A DNA stretch of 64,000 nucleotides from Alginatibacterium sediminis (GTDB taxonomy: Bacteria > Pseudomonadota > Gammaproteobacteria > Enterobacterales > Celerinatantimonadaceae), in contig NZ_RAQO01000004.1 in NCBI RefSeq assembly GCF_003610775.1, forward strand, positions 1,055,755-1,119,754, given 5' to 3'. The position numbers were made by a program, and so were the translations under genes. Below are positions 54,575 through 62,337 of the stretch, in pieces; positions within the stretch are counted from its first letter, which is position 1; every line of letters starts with the position of its first letter. Under the pieces are notes generated by a model. It was given only the letters and a program-made list of their open reading frames with translations. It ran no database searches and had not been told where the DNA came from.

Positions 54575-57370
54575 ATGAAATTGTTTCTGCTGTGTTTTCT
54601 CCCAATTATTGGGGTAATCATACCAAGCTTAGTTAAAGGGTTAGGCCGAAGCCAAATAGCCTTTTTTACCGCATTATTACCAGCTGCTAGTCTTGCACTT
54701 CTATTGAGCGAGATGTTTGCCGTCTTTGATGGTGCAGTTATATCCCATCAAATCGCCTGGGTAAGTTCTCTAGGCTTAAATTTAAGCTTACGTTTAGACG
54801 GCTTAGCCTTTTTGTTTGCGGCGCTAATCCTCGGTATTGGTTTGCTTGTCATTTTATATGCTCGCTACTATTTAAGCGAACGCGATAACATGTCGCGTTT
54901 TTATAGTTATCTTATCCTCTTTATGGCAGCCATGTTGGGCGTAGTGCTCAGCGGAAACTTAATCCAGATGTGGTTCTTCTGGGAAATGACCAGTATTGCC
55001 AGCTTCTTGCTGATCAGCTTCTGGACCCATAAGAGCGAGGCACGTAAAGGCGCGCGCTTGGCCTTAACCGTGACCGGTTTAGGCGGTCTGTGTTTATTGG
55101 CTGGGGTTATCCTTATTGGCGAAACTGTGGGTAGCTACGAACTTGACGTGGTACTTAACGCAGGCGATCTCATCCGAGCTAGCAGCCTATATCCAGCAAT
55201 ATTGGTACTTGTCCTACTCGGCGCCTTTACTAAGTCTGCGCAATTTCCTTTCCACTTTTGGCTTCCTCATGCAATGGCAGCTCCAACCCCAGTAAGCGCC
55301 TACTTGCACTCTGCTACCATGGTAAAAGCCGGTGTATTCCTGCTCGCACGCATGTATCCAGTGCTTTCTGGTACTGACATGTGGTTTGTTTTAGTCAGCG
55401 CAACTGGATTAATGACCCTATTGTATGGCGCGTATACCGCGGTCTTCCAACACGATCTAAAAGGACTGCTTGCCTACTCAACTATTAGTCATTTGGGACT
55501 TATAACCCTGCTATTTGGGCTTAATCGCGATATGGCAGCAGTGGCTGCTATTTTTCATATTATTAACCATGCCACCTTTAAAGCTTCGTTATTTATGGCT
55601 GCCGGTATTATTGACCATGAGTCAGGCTCGCGAGACATGAGAAAACTCAATGGCTTGTTCCGATTTATGCCAATAACCGCCACCCTCGCGATGGTGGCAG
55701 CGGCAGCTATGGCTGGTGTCCCCTTACTGAACGGATTTCTATCCAAAGAGATGTTCTTCACTGAAGTGCTAGGACAACGCACCTTAGGAGCAATTTCCTG
55801 GTTAATACCGGTGTTGGCCACCGTTGGTGCAGCGCTTTCAGTAGCATATTCACTGCGTTTTATTCACGATGTATTCTTTAATGGCGAGCCACGGGACTTA
55901 CCCAAAACCCCGCATGAGCCCCCACGCTATATGCGGGTTCCGGTGGAAGTTTTAGTAGCGATGTGTCTTTTGGTTGGTGCTTTCCCAGCATTTACCATTG
56001 GTTCGCTGCTCAATGCAGCCAGCGAAGCGACTCTCAACACCCCTGTACCTGAATATAGCTTAGCGATTTGGCATGGCTTCAACATACCACTGCTGATGAG
56101 TGCCATGGCTATTATTGGCGGCGTACTTATTTATATGAGTCGTAAACAGCTATTTCGATTCCAAGCTAGCTTTAAGGAAATTAACGCCAGCGAGATTTTT
56201 GACAAGGTCATATACCAAGTTCAACGTGCGGCGCATGCAACTATCGATTGGATAGACAATGGCAGCTATCAACGTAGCGCCTTTATATTATCGGCATTTG
56301 CTTTGGTGATGTTGGCCATTCCAATTTCTCATATAAGCGAACCGTTAGACCGTTTAGCCCATACTGAGGCACAAATGCCTGTCATTGTTGGCAGTATTTT
56401 GTTGATATTAGGCTCTTTAGCAACCGTTCTTGTCAGTCATAAACGAATCATAGCCTTAGCAATGCTCTCGTTAGTTGGATTAGTTGTTTCTATCGCCTTT
56501 AACTTCTTCTCGGCACCTGATTTAGCCTTAACTCAAGTGTTGGTCGAAGTAGTTGCAATCATCTTGCTACTACTAACCCTATACTTTTTCCCGCAGACCA
56601 CACCTCGCAGTGCGACTGGTCCGGCAGGCTTCGCCAGAGATATTTTGCTCGCATCGACCATTGGTGCAGTAGTCGGTACGGTTTGCTTACTCATGTTGAC
56701 CTATAACGCGGAATCTGTTTCGCAGTTTTACATCGACAATGCAAAAACTGGCGGTGGCGGCACCAACGTGGTTAACGTTATTTTGGTTGATTTCCGTGGT
56801 TTCGACACGATGGGAGAGATACTAGTTCTCGGCATTGCTGCGCTAGGAATATACAAATTGATTGCGCGTATGCGTTTGTCTATACGAACTCGTGATGCGC
56901 AAGGCCGCTTATGGAGTGAAGACAAACATCCAATGATTTTGTCGGTTGTTTCTCAAAGCTTGTTACCACTAGCGTTGCTGATTTCTGCTTATATCTTCCT
57001 ACGCGGTCACAACTTACCTGGTGGCGGTTTTATCGCAGGCTTAATCACCGCTGTTGCAATGATTTTGCAATACTTTGCTCATGGTGTCAGTTGGGTGAGC
57101 GCCCGTCATAAAATAGTATATCAAAGCTTGATCGTCAGTGGCTTGATGATAGCTGTGCTAACGGGGCTAGCGCCACTAATATGGGGTTATCCGTTCCTAA
57201 CTTCTTGGTTTGACTACTTCACGTTACCAGTAATAGGTAAATTTGAACTGACCTCAGCCTTGGTATTCGATTTAGGTGTTTTCCTTACTGTCGTAGGTTC
57301 AACCATGTTGATTCTTTCGAATTTGGGCAAACTTACAACCAATCAACGCTTAAAAGTGGAGCAACAATAA
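54575..57370 (+). CDS. mrpA: Na+/H+ antiporter subunit A, with fused subunit B domain
   Basis: A 931-residue membrane protein with about 20 or more helices. Residues about 1-650 are the NuoL-like MrpA core (FFWEMTSIASFLLISFW, KSAQFPFHFWLPHAMAAPTPVSAYLHSATMVKAGVFLLARMYP). The last about 130 residues (SVVSQSLLPLALLISAYIFLRGHNLPGGGFIAGLITAVAMILQYFAHG) form the MrpB domain. Catalytic Lys and Glu residues of the proton channel are present. It forms a complex with MrpC-G for Na+(K+)/H+ exchange, useful in marine and alkaline settings. Last base overlaps mrpC. Confidence 0.94.
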   Translation: MKLFLLCFLPIIGVIIPSLVKGLGRSQIAFFTALLPAASLALLLSEMFAVFDGAVISHQIAWVSSLGLNLSLRLDGLAFLFAALILGIGLLVILYARYYLSERDNMSRFYSYLILFMAAMLGVVLSGNLIQMWFFWEMTSIASFLLISFWTHKSEARKGARLALTVTGLGGLCLLAGVILIGETVGSYELDVVLNAGDLIRASSLYPAILVLVLLGAFTKSAQFPFHFWLPHAMAAPTPVSAYLHSATMVKAGVFLLARMYPVLSGTDMWFVLVSATGLMTLLYGAYTAVFQHDLKGLLAYSTISHLGLITLLFGLNRDMAAVAAIFHIINHATFKASLFMAAGIIDHESGSRDMRKLNGLFRFMPITATLAMVAAAAMAGVPLLNGFLSKEMFFTEVLGQRTLGAISWLIPVLATVGAALSVAYSLRFIHDVFFNGEPRDLPKTPHEPPRYMRVPVEVLVAMCLLVGAFPAFTIGSLLNAASEATLNTPVPEYSLAIWHGFNIPLLMSAMAIIGGVLIYMSRKQLFRFQASFKEINASEIFDKVIYQVQRAAHATIDWIDNGSYQRSAFILSAFALVMLAIPISHISEPLDRLAHTEAQMPVIVGSILLILGSLATVLVSHKRIIALAMLSLVGLVVSIAFNFFSAPDLALTQVLVEVVAIILLLLTLYFFPQTTPRSATGPAGFARDILLASTIGAVVGTVCLLMLTYNAESVSQFYIDNAKTGGGGTNVVNVILVDFRGFDTMGEILVLGIAALGIYKLIARMRLSIRTRDAQGRLWSEDKHPMILSVVSQSLLPLALLISAYIFLRGHNLPGGGFIAGLITAVAMILQYFAHGVSWVSARHKIVYQSLIVSGLMIAVLTGLAPLIWGYPFLTSWFDYFTLPVIGKFELTSALVFDLGVFLTVVGSTMLILSNLGKLTTNQRLKVEQQ

Positions 57371-57723
57371 TGGAAATCTGGTTTTCAGCCGCCGTTGGCG
57401 TTGCAACAGCTTGTGGTGTGTTTCTAATGTTGCGTGCACATACCTTTACTTTGGTTATAGGACTTACACTACTGTCTTACGCGGTAAACTTATTTTTGTT
57501 CGCCAGTGGCGGACTCACCACCGATAGTGCTGCCATTTTGGGAGAGAATACAATTACTAGTGACCCGCTGCCACAGGCCTTGGTGCTCACCGCAATTGTA
57601 ATTGGTTTTGCCATGACAGCATTTGCATGTATTCAAGCCATGCGCGCTCGTTCTGATAGCGGAAATGACCATGTTGACGGTAAAGAACAACAAGAAAGTT
57701 CAACTAAAACGGAGGCATCGTAG
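57370..57723 (+). CDS. mrpC: Na+/H+ antiporter subunit C
   Basis: A 117-residue NuoK-like protein with three helices (about 4-22, 27-49, 70-95; including LPQALVLTAIVIGFAMTAFA, the family block). The start shares a base with the mrpA stop (TAATG). The polar tail of about 20 residues is variable. Confidence 0.92.
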   Translation: MEIWFSAAVGVATACGVFLMLRAHTFTLVIGLTLLSYAVNLFLFASGGLTTDSAAILGENTITSDPLPQALVLTAIVIGFAMTAFACIQAMRARSDSGNDHVDGKEQQESSTKTEAS

Positions 57724-57726
57724 TTC

Positions 57727-59238
57727 ATGCTTCAAGATCATTTAGCAATATTACCGATTATCACGCCCATGCTTATGGGCATCATATTGTTGTTTGCGCG
57801 CCTGCGTGAAAACATCAATGACCAACGCGTCATCGCCATTTGTGGTCAGGCCATAGGCTTACTAATTTCAATTGTCTTGCTGCGTAGTGTACTGCTCGAT
57901 GGGCCGATTGTTTATCAATTGGGTAATTGGCAGCAACCCTATGGTATTGCCTTATACGTTGACCAACTAAGTGCTTTGTTAGTACTGCTAACCAGCTTAG
58001 TCGCATTTTGTGCGCAAGCTTATAGCTGCGCTGGTGAAGATAAAAATGGCGCCTTCTTTCACCCCTTAATGATGTTCCAGGTTGCGGGTATTAGCGGTGC
58101 ATTTTTAACTGCCGACATTTTTAACCTGTTCGTATTCTTCGAAATACTACTGATGGCGTCGTATTCACTAATGATACACGGCGGGGGCAAAAATAAGGTT
58201 CTGGCTAACTCTCACTATGTATTTTTGAATCTCTTGGGTTCTTCAATATTTTTGATTGCTCTTGGAACCATTTATGCAGCCTTTGGCACCTTAAGCTACG
58301 CAGATTTATCACTAAAAGCGCAAAATATTGAAGGCACTCAACTGCTGCTAGCTCAAGCGGGAATATTCTTGCTGTTTGTAGTCTTTGCACTTAAATCAGC
58401 GATGCTTCCCCTGCACTTGTGGTTGGCCAAAACCTATAGCTCAACTAGCGCGCCGGTTGCTGCCTTATTCGCGATACTCACCAAGGTAGGTCTGTATTGT
58501 ATTTGGCGTATCCATGGCGTGGTCTTTGGTAGTGGTGTTGATCCGCTTTCAGCCCCCGTTTTGCAATGGTTAACGCCTCTAGCACTTCTAACCTTAGCAT
58601 TGGCTGCTGTTGGTATATTGGGTAGTAAAACACTGCGCCAATTGGCCAGCTATCTAATTATTGCATCTGTCGGTAGTTTACTGCTGGTTATTGCTCAACA
58701 TAATCCGCAAGCAAGCGCAGCAGGTTTCTATTATTTGATTCATAGCACATTGGCTGGATGCGCAATATTCTTACTCGCCGGCATTGTGGTGCGTCTGCGG
58801 GCCAAAGCGCAAGATCGCTTTGTGAGTACACGTGCTATGCCATCGTCGGGTTTATTAAGTTTTCTATTTTTGGTGATAGCTATTGCGATGATAGGACTAC
58901 CGCCGTTATCAGGCTTTATAGGCAAAGCACTTCTGCTCAAAGCCACCATGAGTAGCAATTGGATGGTATGGAGTTGGGCTCTCATTCTAATTAGCTCATT
59001 TGTAAGCCTTATTGCAATGTCTCGCGCGGCAAGTTACTTATTTTGGAAAGCCAGTGGCGAGCCTGCCGAGGGCGATGTAGTACATAAACTTGAGCTCATT
59101 CCATTGTTTGTTATTTCAATGCTTTTATTAGCGTTAGTCGTGTTTGCTAATGATGTTGATGGCTTTACCCAAAGCGCAGCTCAACAAATGCATGCTTATC
59201 CAATGCCTGAAATGATTGGCCTTAAAGGAGCGCAGTAA
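57727..59238 (+). CDS. mrpD: Na+/H+ antiporter subunit D
   Basis: A 503-residue NuoM/N-like protein with about 14 helices. The proton channel blocks FVFFEILLMASYSLMIHGG and FALKSAMLPLHLWLAKTYSSTSAPVAALFAILTKVG are intact, with the family's channel Glu and Lys. It starts 3 bases after mrpC and overlaps mrpE by one base. Confidence 0.94.
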   Translation: MLQDHLAILPIITPMLMGIILLFARLRENINDQRVIAICGQAIGLLISIVLLRSVLLDGPIVYQLGNWQQPYGIALYVDQLSALLVLLTSLVAFCAQAYSCAGEDKNGAFFHPLMMFQVAGISGAFLTADIFNLFVFFEILLMASYSLMIHGGGKNKVLANSHYVFLNLLGSSIFLIALGTIYAAFGTLSYADLSLKAQNIEGTQLLLAQAGIFLLFVVFALKSAMLPLHLWLAKTYSSTSAPVAALFAILTKVGLYCIWRIHGVVFGSGVDPLSAPVLQWLTPLALLTLALAAVGILGSKTLRQLASYLIIASVGSLLLVIAQHNPQASAAGFYYLIHSTLAGCAIFLLAGIVVRLRAKAQDRFVSTRAMPSSGLLSFLFLVIAIAMIGLPPLSGFIGKALLLKATMSSNWMVWSWALILISSFVSLIAMSRAASYLFWKASGEPAEGDVVHKLELIPLFVISMLLLALVVFANDVDGFTQSAAQQMHAYPMPEMIGLKGAQ

Positions 59239-59723
59239 TGACTCGATTATTTCCAACGCCCTATCACAGCCTAATGCTGTTTACAGTTTGGCTACTACTT
59301 AACGGTTTCGCAGCTGCGGATCTATTATTAGGTGCTTTCTTTGCAATTGGTATACCTGTTTTGGTTGCACCCCTTTGCCCCAAGGAACCGGTTACCAATC
59401 AACCAATAAAAGTAATTCTGTACTTTTTGCGCCTACTACTGGACATCGTTAAAAGTAATATAGATGTAGCTGTTCGCGTTTTACAGAACAACAAAACCCT
59501 TAAACCAGGAATGATTGCGTACCACTTGGAGCTCAAAGGCGACTTACCCTTGACAATTCTTAGTAGTACGATCTCATTAACTCCGGGGACACTTAGCGCT
59601 GATTTTTCTCGAGAAAAAAGTATTTTGTACGTGCATGTACTGCATCTTGAAGATGAGCAAGCCATTATCGACAACATTAGAAACCGATACGAAATGCCAC
59701 TAAAGGAGATTTTCAAATGTTAG
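59238..59723 (+). CDS. mrpE: Na+/H+ antiporter subunit E
   Basis: A 161-residue MrpE/MnhE protein with two to three N-terminal helices and a soluble C-terminal domain (LTILSSTISLTPGTLSADFS...LYVHVLHLEDE), the family mark. It overlaps both neighbours: start on the mrpD stop, and its last 7 bases within mrpF. Confidence 0.92.
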   Translation: MTRLFPTPYHSLMLFTVWLLLNGFAAADLLLGAFFAIGIPVLVAPLCPKEPVTNQPIKVILYFLRLLLDIVKSNIDVAVRVLQNNKTLKPGMIAYHLELKGDLPLTILSSTISLTPGTLSADFSREKSILYVHVLHLEDEQAIIDNIRNRYEMPLKEIFKC

Positions 59724-59986
59724 CTTTAAGTCTTCAATTCGCAATAGCCTGTGTGTTTATCTCATTGCTATTAAATGCTTGGCGCTTAATCATTGGTCCA
59801 GAAACGACCGACCGAATACTGGCAGTTGACACCATGTACGTAAATTGCGTGGCCTTGATTATCATGTTTGGGATCCATACTCAAAGTGATGTTTACTTTG
59901 AAGCAGCGGCTCTAATCGCCCTGCTCGGCTTTATTAGCACTGCGGCATTTTGTAAGTTTTTGCTGCGCGGCGACATCATTGAATAG
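59717..59986 (+). CDS. mrpF: Na+/H+ antiporter subunit F
   Basis: An 89-residue protein with three helices and the block WRLIIGPETTDRILAVDTMYVNCVALI typical of MrpF. RBS AAAGGAGA. It overlaps mrpE. Confidence 0.92.
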   Translation: MLALSLQFAIACVFISLLLNAWRLIIGPETTDRILAVDTMYVNCVALIIMFGIHTQSDVYFEAAALIALLGFISTAAFCKFLLRGDIIE

Positions 59987-59995
59987 GTTATTTTC

Positions 59996-60349
59996 ATGCT
60001 AGAAATTATTTGTAGTGTATTACTTATTATTGGCGGTTTGTTTATCTTTCTGGGCTCATACAGCATGGTCAAGTTGCCAGACTTTTACACCCGTTTGCAC
60101 GGACCAACCAAAGCCTCAACTTTAGGTGTTGGTTCTATCATTTTAGCTGCGATTATATTCTCAGCTATCAATGGCGGCATCTCTTTAAAAGAGCTGATCA
60201 TCACACTGTTTTTGTTTATCACAGCTCCGGTAGCGGCGCATATGTTGGCCAAATCTGCGCTACATATTCAAGTCAAACAACGCAAAGGCAGCATTAACGA
60301 CGAACTTTTTGAAAACGCTAAGCAACAAAAAGATAGTCCAAGCGATTAA
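59996..60349 (+). CDS. mrpG: Na+/H+ antiporter subunit G
   Basis: A 117-residue protein with three helices and the MrpG mark GSYSMVKLPDFYTRLHGPTKASTLG. Last gene of the mrp operon, followed by a short tandem repeat (AAGCGATT units, 60342-60362) spanning its stop codon. Confidence 0.92.
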   Translation: MLEIICSVLLIIGGLFIFLGSYSMVKLPDFYTRLHGPTKASTLGVGSIILAAIIFSAINGGISLKELIITLFLFITAPVAAHMLAKSALHIQVKQRKGSINDELFENAKQQKDSPSD

Positions 60350-60369
60350 GCGATTAAGCGATAGTAAAA

Positions 60370-61025
60370 CTAAGCAACTAAGCCCTGACTATAGACTCGA
60401 TTACTATAGGTAAGGGCGATGTTGCGATTGTCTTTATGAGATTGCGCTAATCCCACATGCACCCAACCAGAGCGCGGTTCCCCTTGCCGGTAACACTCTA
60501 AGATTAATTTGTCGTAGTCTAAGTTGTCACGTATCCATGTCGCTAACTCTATATTACTAATACCTGGGACTTCAATGTCGACAGCTCTTCCCAAACAGTG
60601 CTTTGAGTTAGTTGAACCTCCAATGTGTTTATACCAATCACAGTAATTTATTGATCACTATTATTTGACTAAAACACCAATCTTGTCGTCATAACTCTTG
60701 TCATTAGACCGCTAATAACCGCGACTTCTTCCTAAAGCTAAGCGTTTTAGTACAACAAGTAACAGACCAAAAATATAATGGGATTGGTATTATTGAGCTC
60801 TAGTGAGCGATAGCCGCTATTGGGTTTGAAAGCCTGTCCGTAATGTTGTCTTACTGGTTCAAGCACCTCTGTACACAAACGTCTAAGCTTGGGGATCAAA
60901 TCGGCACTGGGATGGTTATCAATACCTAAACGCTCAGCCGTTGGGGAATCGATCAGTTCAGCCAAAGCAAAATGTCGTGATAACTTGTCCCTTTGTAGTA
61001 TTTGTCGTATCCAAACCAGCGGCAA
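60370..61025 (-). pseudogene. M15-type zinc D,D-peptidase gene split by repeat insertion
   Basis: The N-terminal part (61025-60792) reads HFALAELIDSPTAERLG...KPNSGYRSLELN. After the 160-bp repeat (60631-60790) the protein resumes KHIGGSTNSKHCLGRAVDIE...GWVHVGL. Zinc ligands His (SKH), Asp (AVDIE) and His (WVH) of the M15A fold all lie after the insertion. Removing a net 161 bp restores one frame. The gene is broken, since the insert shifts the frame and ends translation. Start is uncertain: a TTG at 61025 lies 8 bases after the dehydrogenase stop. Relatives cut peptidoglycan stem peptides. Confidence 0.86.
60631..60790 (-). repeat. ATACCAATC-ended miniature repeat, copy B (160 bp)
   Basis: Reads on the minus strand ATACCAATCCCATTATA ... 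TTACTGTGATTGGTAT, nearly the same as copy A. Its flanks (AATA before, AAAC after, on minus) fit a short A/T target duplication. It interrupts the M15 peptidase gene. Confidence 0.9.
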
Positions 61026-61033
61026 AAACTAAT

Positions 61034-61999
61034 TTATAGACTCTCAATCAGGTTCTGTGGCTTTCCCTGTGCATAGGCAAGTACATTTTCGAAGGCTTTT
61101 TTGAAATACAACTCGTAGCTGTTGGTTTCCACATAACCAAGGTGTGGCAAGGCCAGTACGTTAGGTAAGCCAAGCAAGGGCTCATTACTTAGCATAGCAG
61201 GCTCATTTTGGTAGACATCCAGCGCGGCACGTTTACTTGGGCTGTCAGACAAAACCTCAAATAAAGCTCCTGGCTCAACTAACTCTGCACGACTGGTATT
61301 CACAAATAAGGCGTCAGCTTTCATCATAGCTAAGTCCGTGCGTTGTACACAAAATTCGGTCACCTCGTTTAAACGTAGGTGCATACTTAGCACATCAGAT
61401 TGGCAAAAAAACTCGGTCTTGGATTGAGCTGCTTTAAAACCATCCGTAACTGCTTGCTGTCGAGAACGCTCACTTCCCCAAACCATGACCTGCATGCCAA
61501 AGGCTTTAGCGTAGTTAGCAATCCGCTGACCGATTTTGCCATAGCCCCATATTCCCATTGTAAGCCCATTTAAGCTCCTACCTAAACCAAGGTCATGAGT
61601 TTGCTGCCAAAGCCCACTCTGAAGCTTTGAGGCGTAACTAACAAGGTTGCGAGAGGCCGCCATGATCAAGGCCCAGCATAGTTCCGCTGGTGCGACCGGC
61701 GAGCCTATACCTTCGGCTACATCTACACCGTACTTTTGACAGAGTTTAGGATCGATGTGCTGACTGATTTTTCCGGTTTGACTTATAAGCTTTAGACGAG
61801 GAAGCGCAGCCAGCATGGATTCACTAATCGTGGTACGTTCACGTATCAACACTAAGGCCTCTACATCTTTAAGTTGGGCTATCAACGCTTGCTCGGTGTA
61901 CGTTTGGCTTAGAACGGTGGTATTATGTTCGCTTAACAAACTAAAACACGCCAAATCTCTTACGACATCCTGATAATCATCGAGTATTGCAATTTTCAA
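61034..61999 (-). CDS. D-2-hydroxyacid dehydrogenase family protein
   Basis: A 321-residue NAD-dependent dehydrogenase. The Rossmann motif is GIWGYGKIGQRIA, with the catalytic Arg in VNTSRAELV, Glu in DVYQNEP and His in LPHLGYVE. Members oxidise or reduce D-glycerate, D-lactate, phosphoglycerate-like substrates. No ACT domain. The substrate is not predictable. Immediately upstream of the broken M15 gene on the same strand. Confidence 0.88.
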   Translation of the reverse strand: MKIAILDDYQDVVRDLACFSLLSEHNTTVLSQTYTEQALIAQLKDVEALVLIRERTTISESMLAALPRLKLISQTGKISQHIDPKLCQKYGVDVAEGIGSPVAPAELCWALIMAASRNLVSYASKLQSGLWQQTHDLGLGRSLNGLTMGIWGYGKIGQRIANYAKAFGMQVMVWGSERSRQQAVTDGFKAAQSKTEFFCQSDVLSMHLRLNEVTEFCVQRTDLAMMKADALFVNTSRAELVEPGALFEVLSDSPSKRAALDVYQNEPAMLSNEPLLGLPNVLALPHLGYVETNSYELYFKKAFENVLAYAQGKPQNLIESL

Positions 62000-62120
62000 A
62001 ACAAAGTCCTTTCACCAAACTACTTTAATGAGACTTAATCCTACACGGTTTATCCAATCAGCCCCAGCCCTTGCCTTTCGTTGCGGCGAGTACTGCAGCT
62101 GGTAGATTTGTGAAATTTTA

Positions 62121-62282
62121 ATACCAGTCCCACTAATTTTTTAATCAGCCTAGTCGATTATAATCACTTATATCAGCGTCAAAAATCTTGTCATTAGGTC
62201 AACTAGTAACTGCGCTTTTTTCCTTGATCTAAGCAATTCTATATACGACGAATGACGACCAACTAATTAGTAGGAATGGTAT
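62121..62282 (+). repeat. ATACCAATC-type repeat, diverged copy C (162 bp)
   Basis: Starts ATACCAGTCCCACTAAT and ends TTAGTAGGAATGGTAT. It shares with copies A/B the internal TCTTGTCATTAG and GCGCTTTTTTCCTTGATCTAAGC-like blocks but is much diverged. Lies between the dehydrogenase and ppiD. Confidence 0.75.
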
Positions 62283-62286
62283 AAGT

Positions 62287-62317
62287 AAAAAAAACGCCCC
62301 TAAAAGGAGCGTTTTTT
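62287..62317 (-). terminator. Terminator of ppiD
   Basis: On minus, AACGCTCC ... GGGGCGTT (one G-T pair) with a 5-base loop followed by eight Ts, 21 bases after the ppiD stop. Confidence 0.85.
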
Positions 62318-62337
62318 ACATTAAAGGCAAAGCACTA

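Noticed and set aside
60342-60362. AAGCGATT tandem repeat at the mrpG stop as a CRISPR or VNTR locus
   Set aside because: Only about two and a half units of 8 bp. It is too short for either, and just a local duplication.
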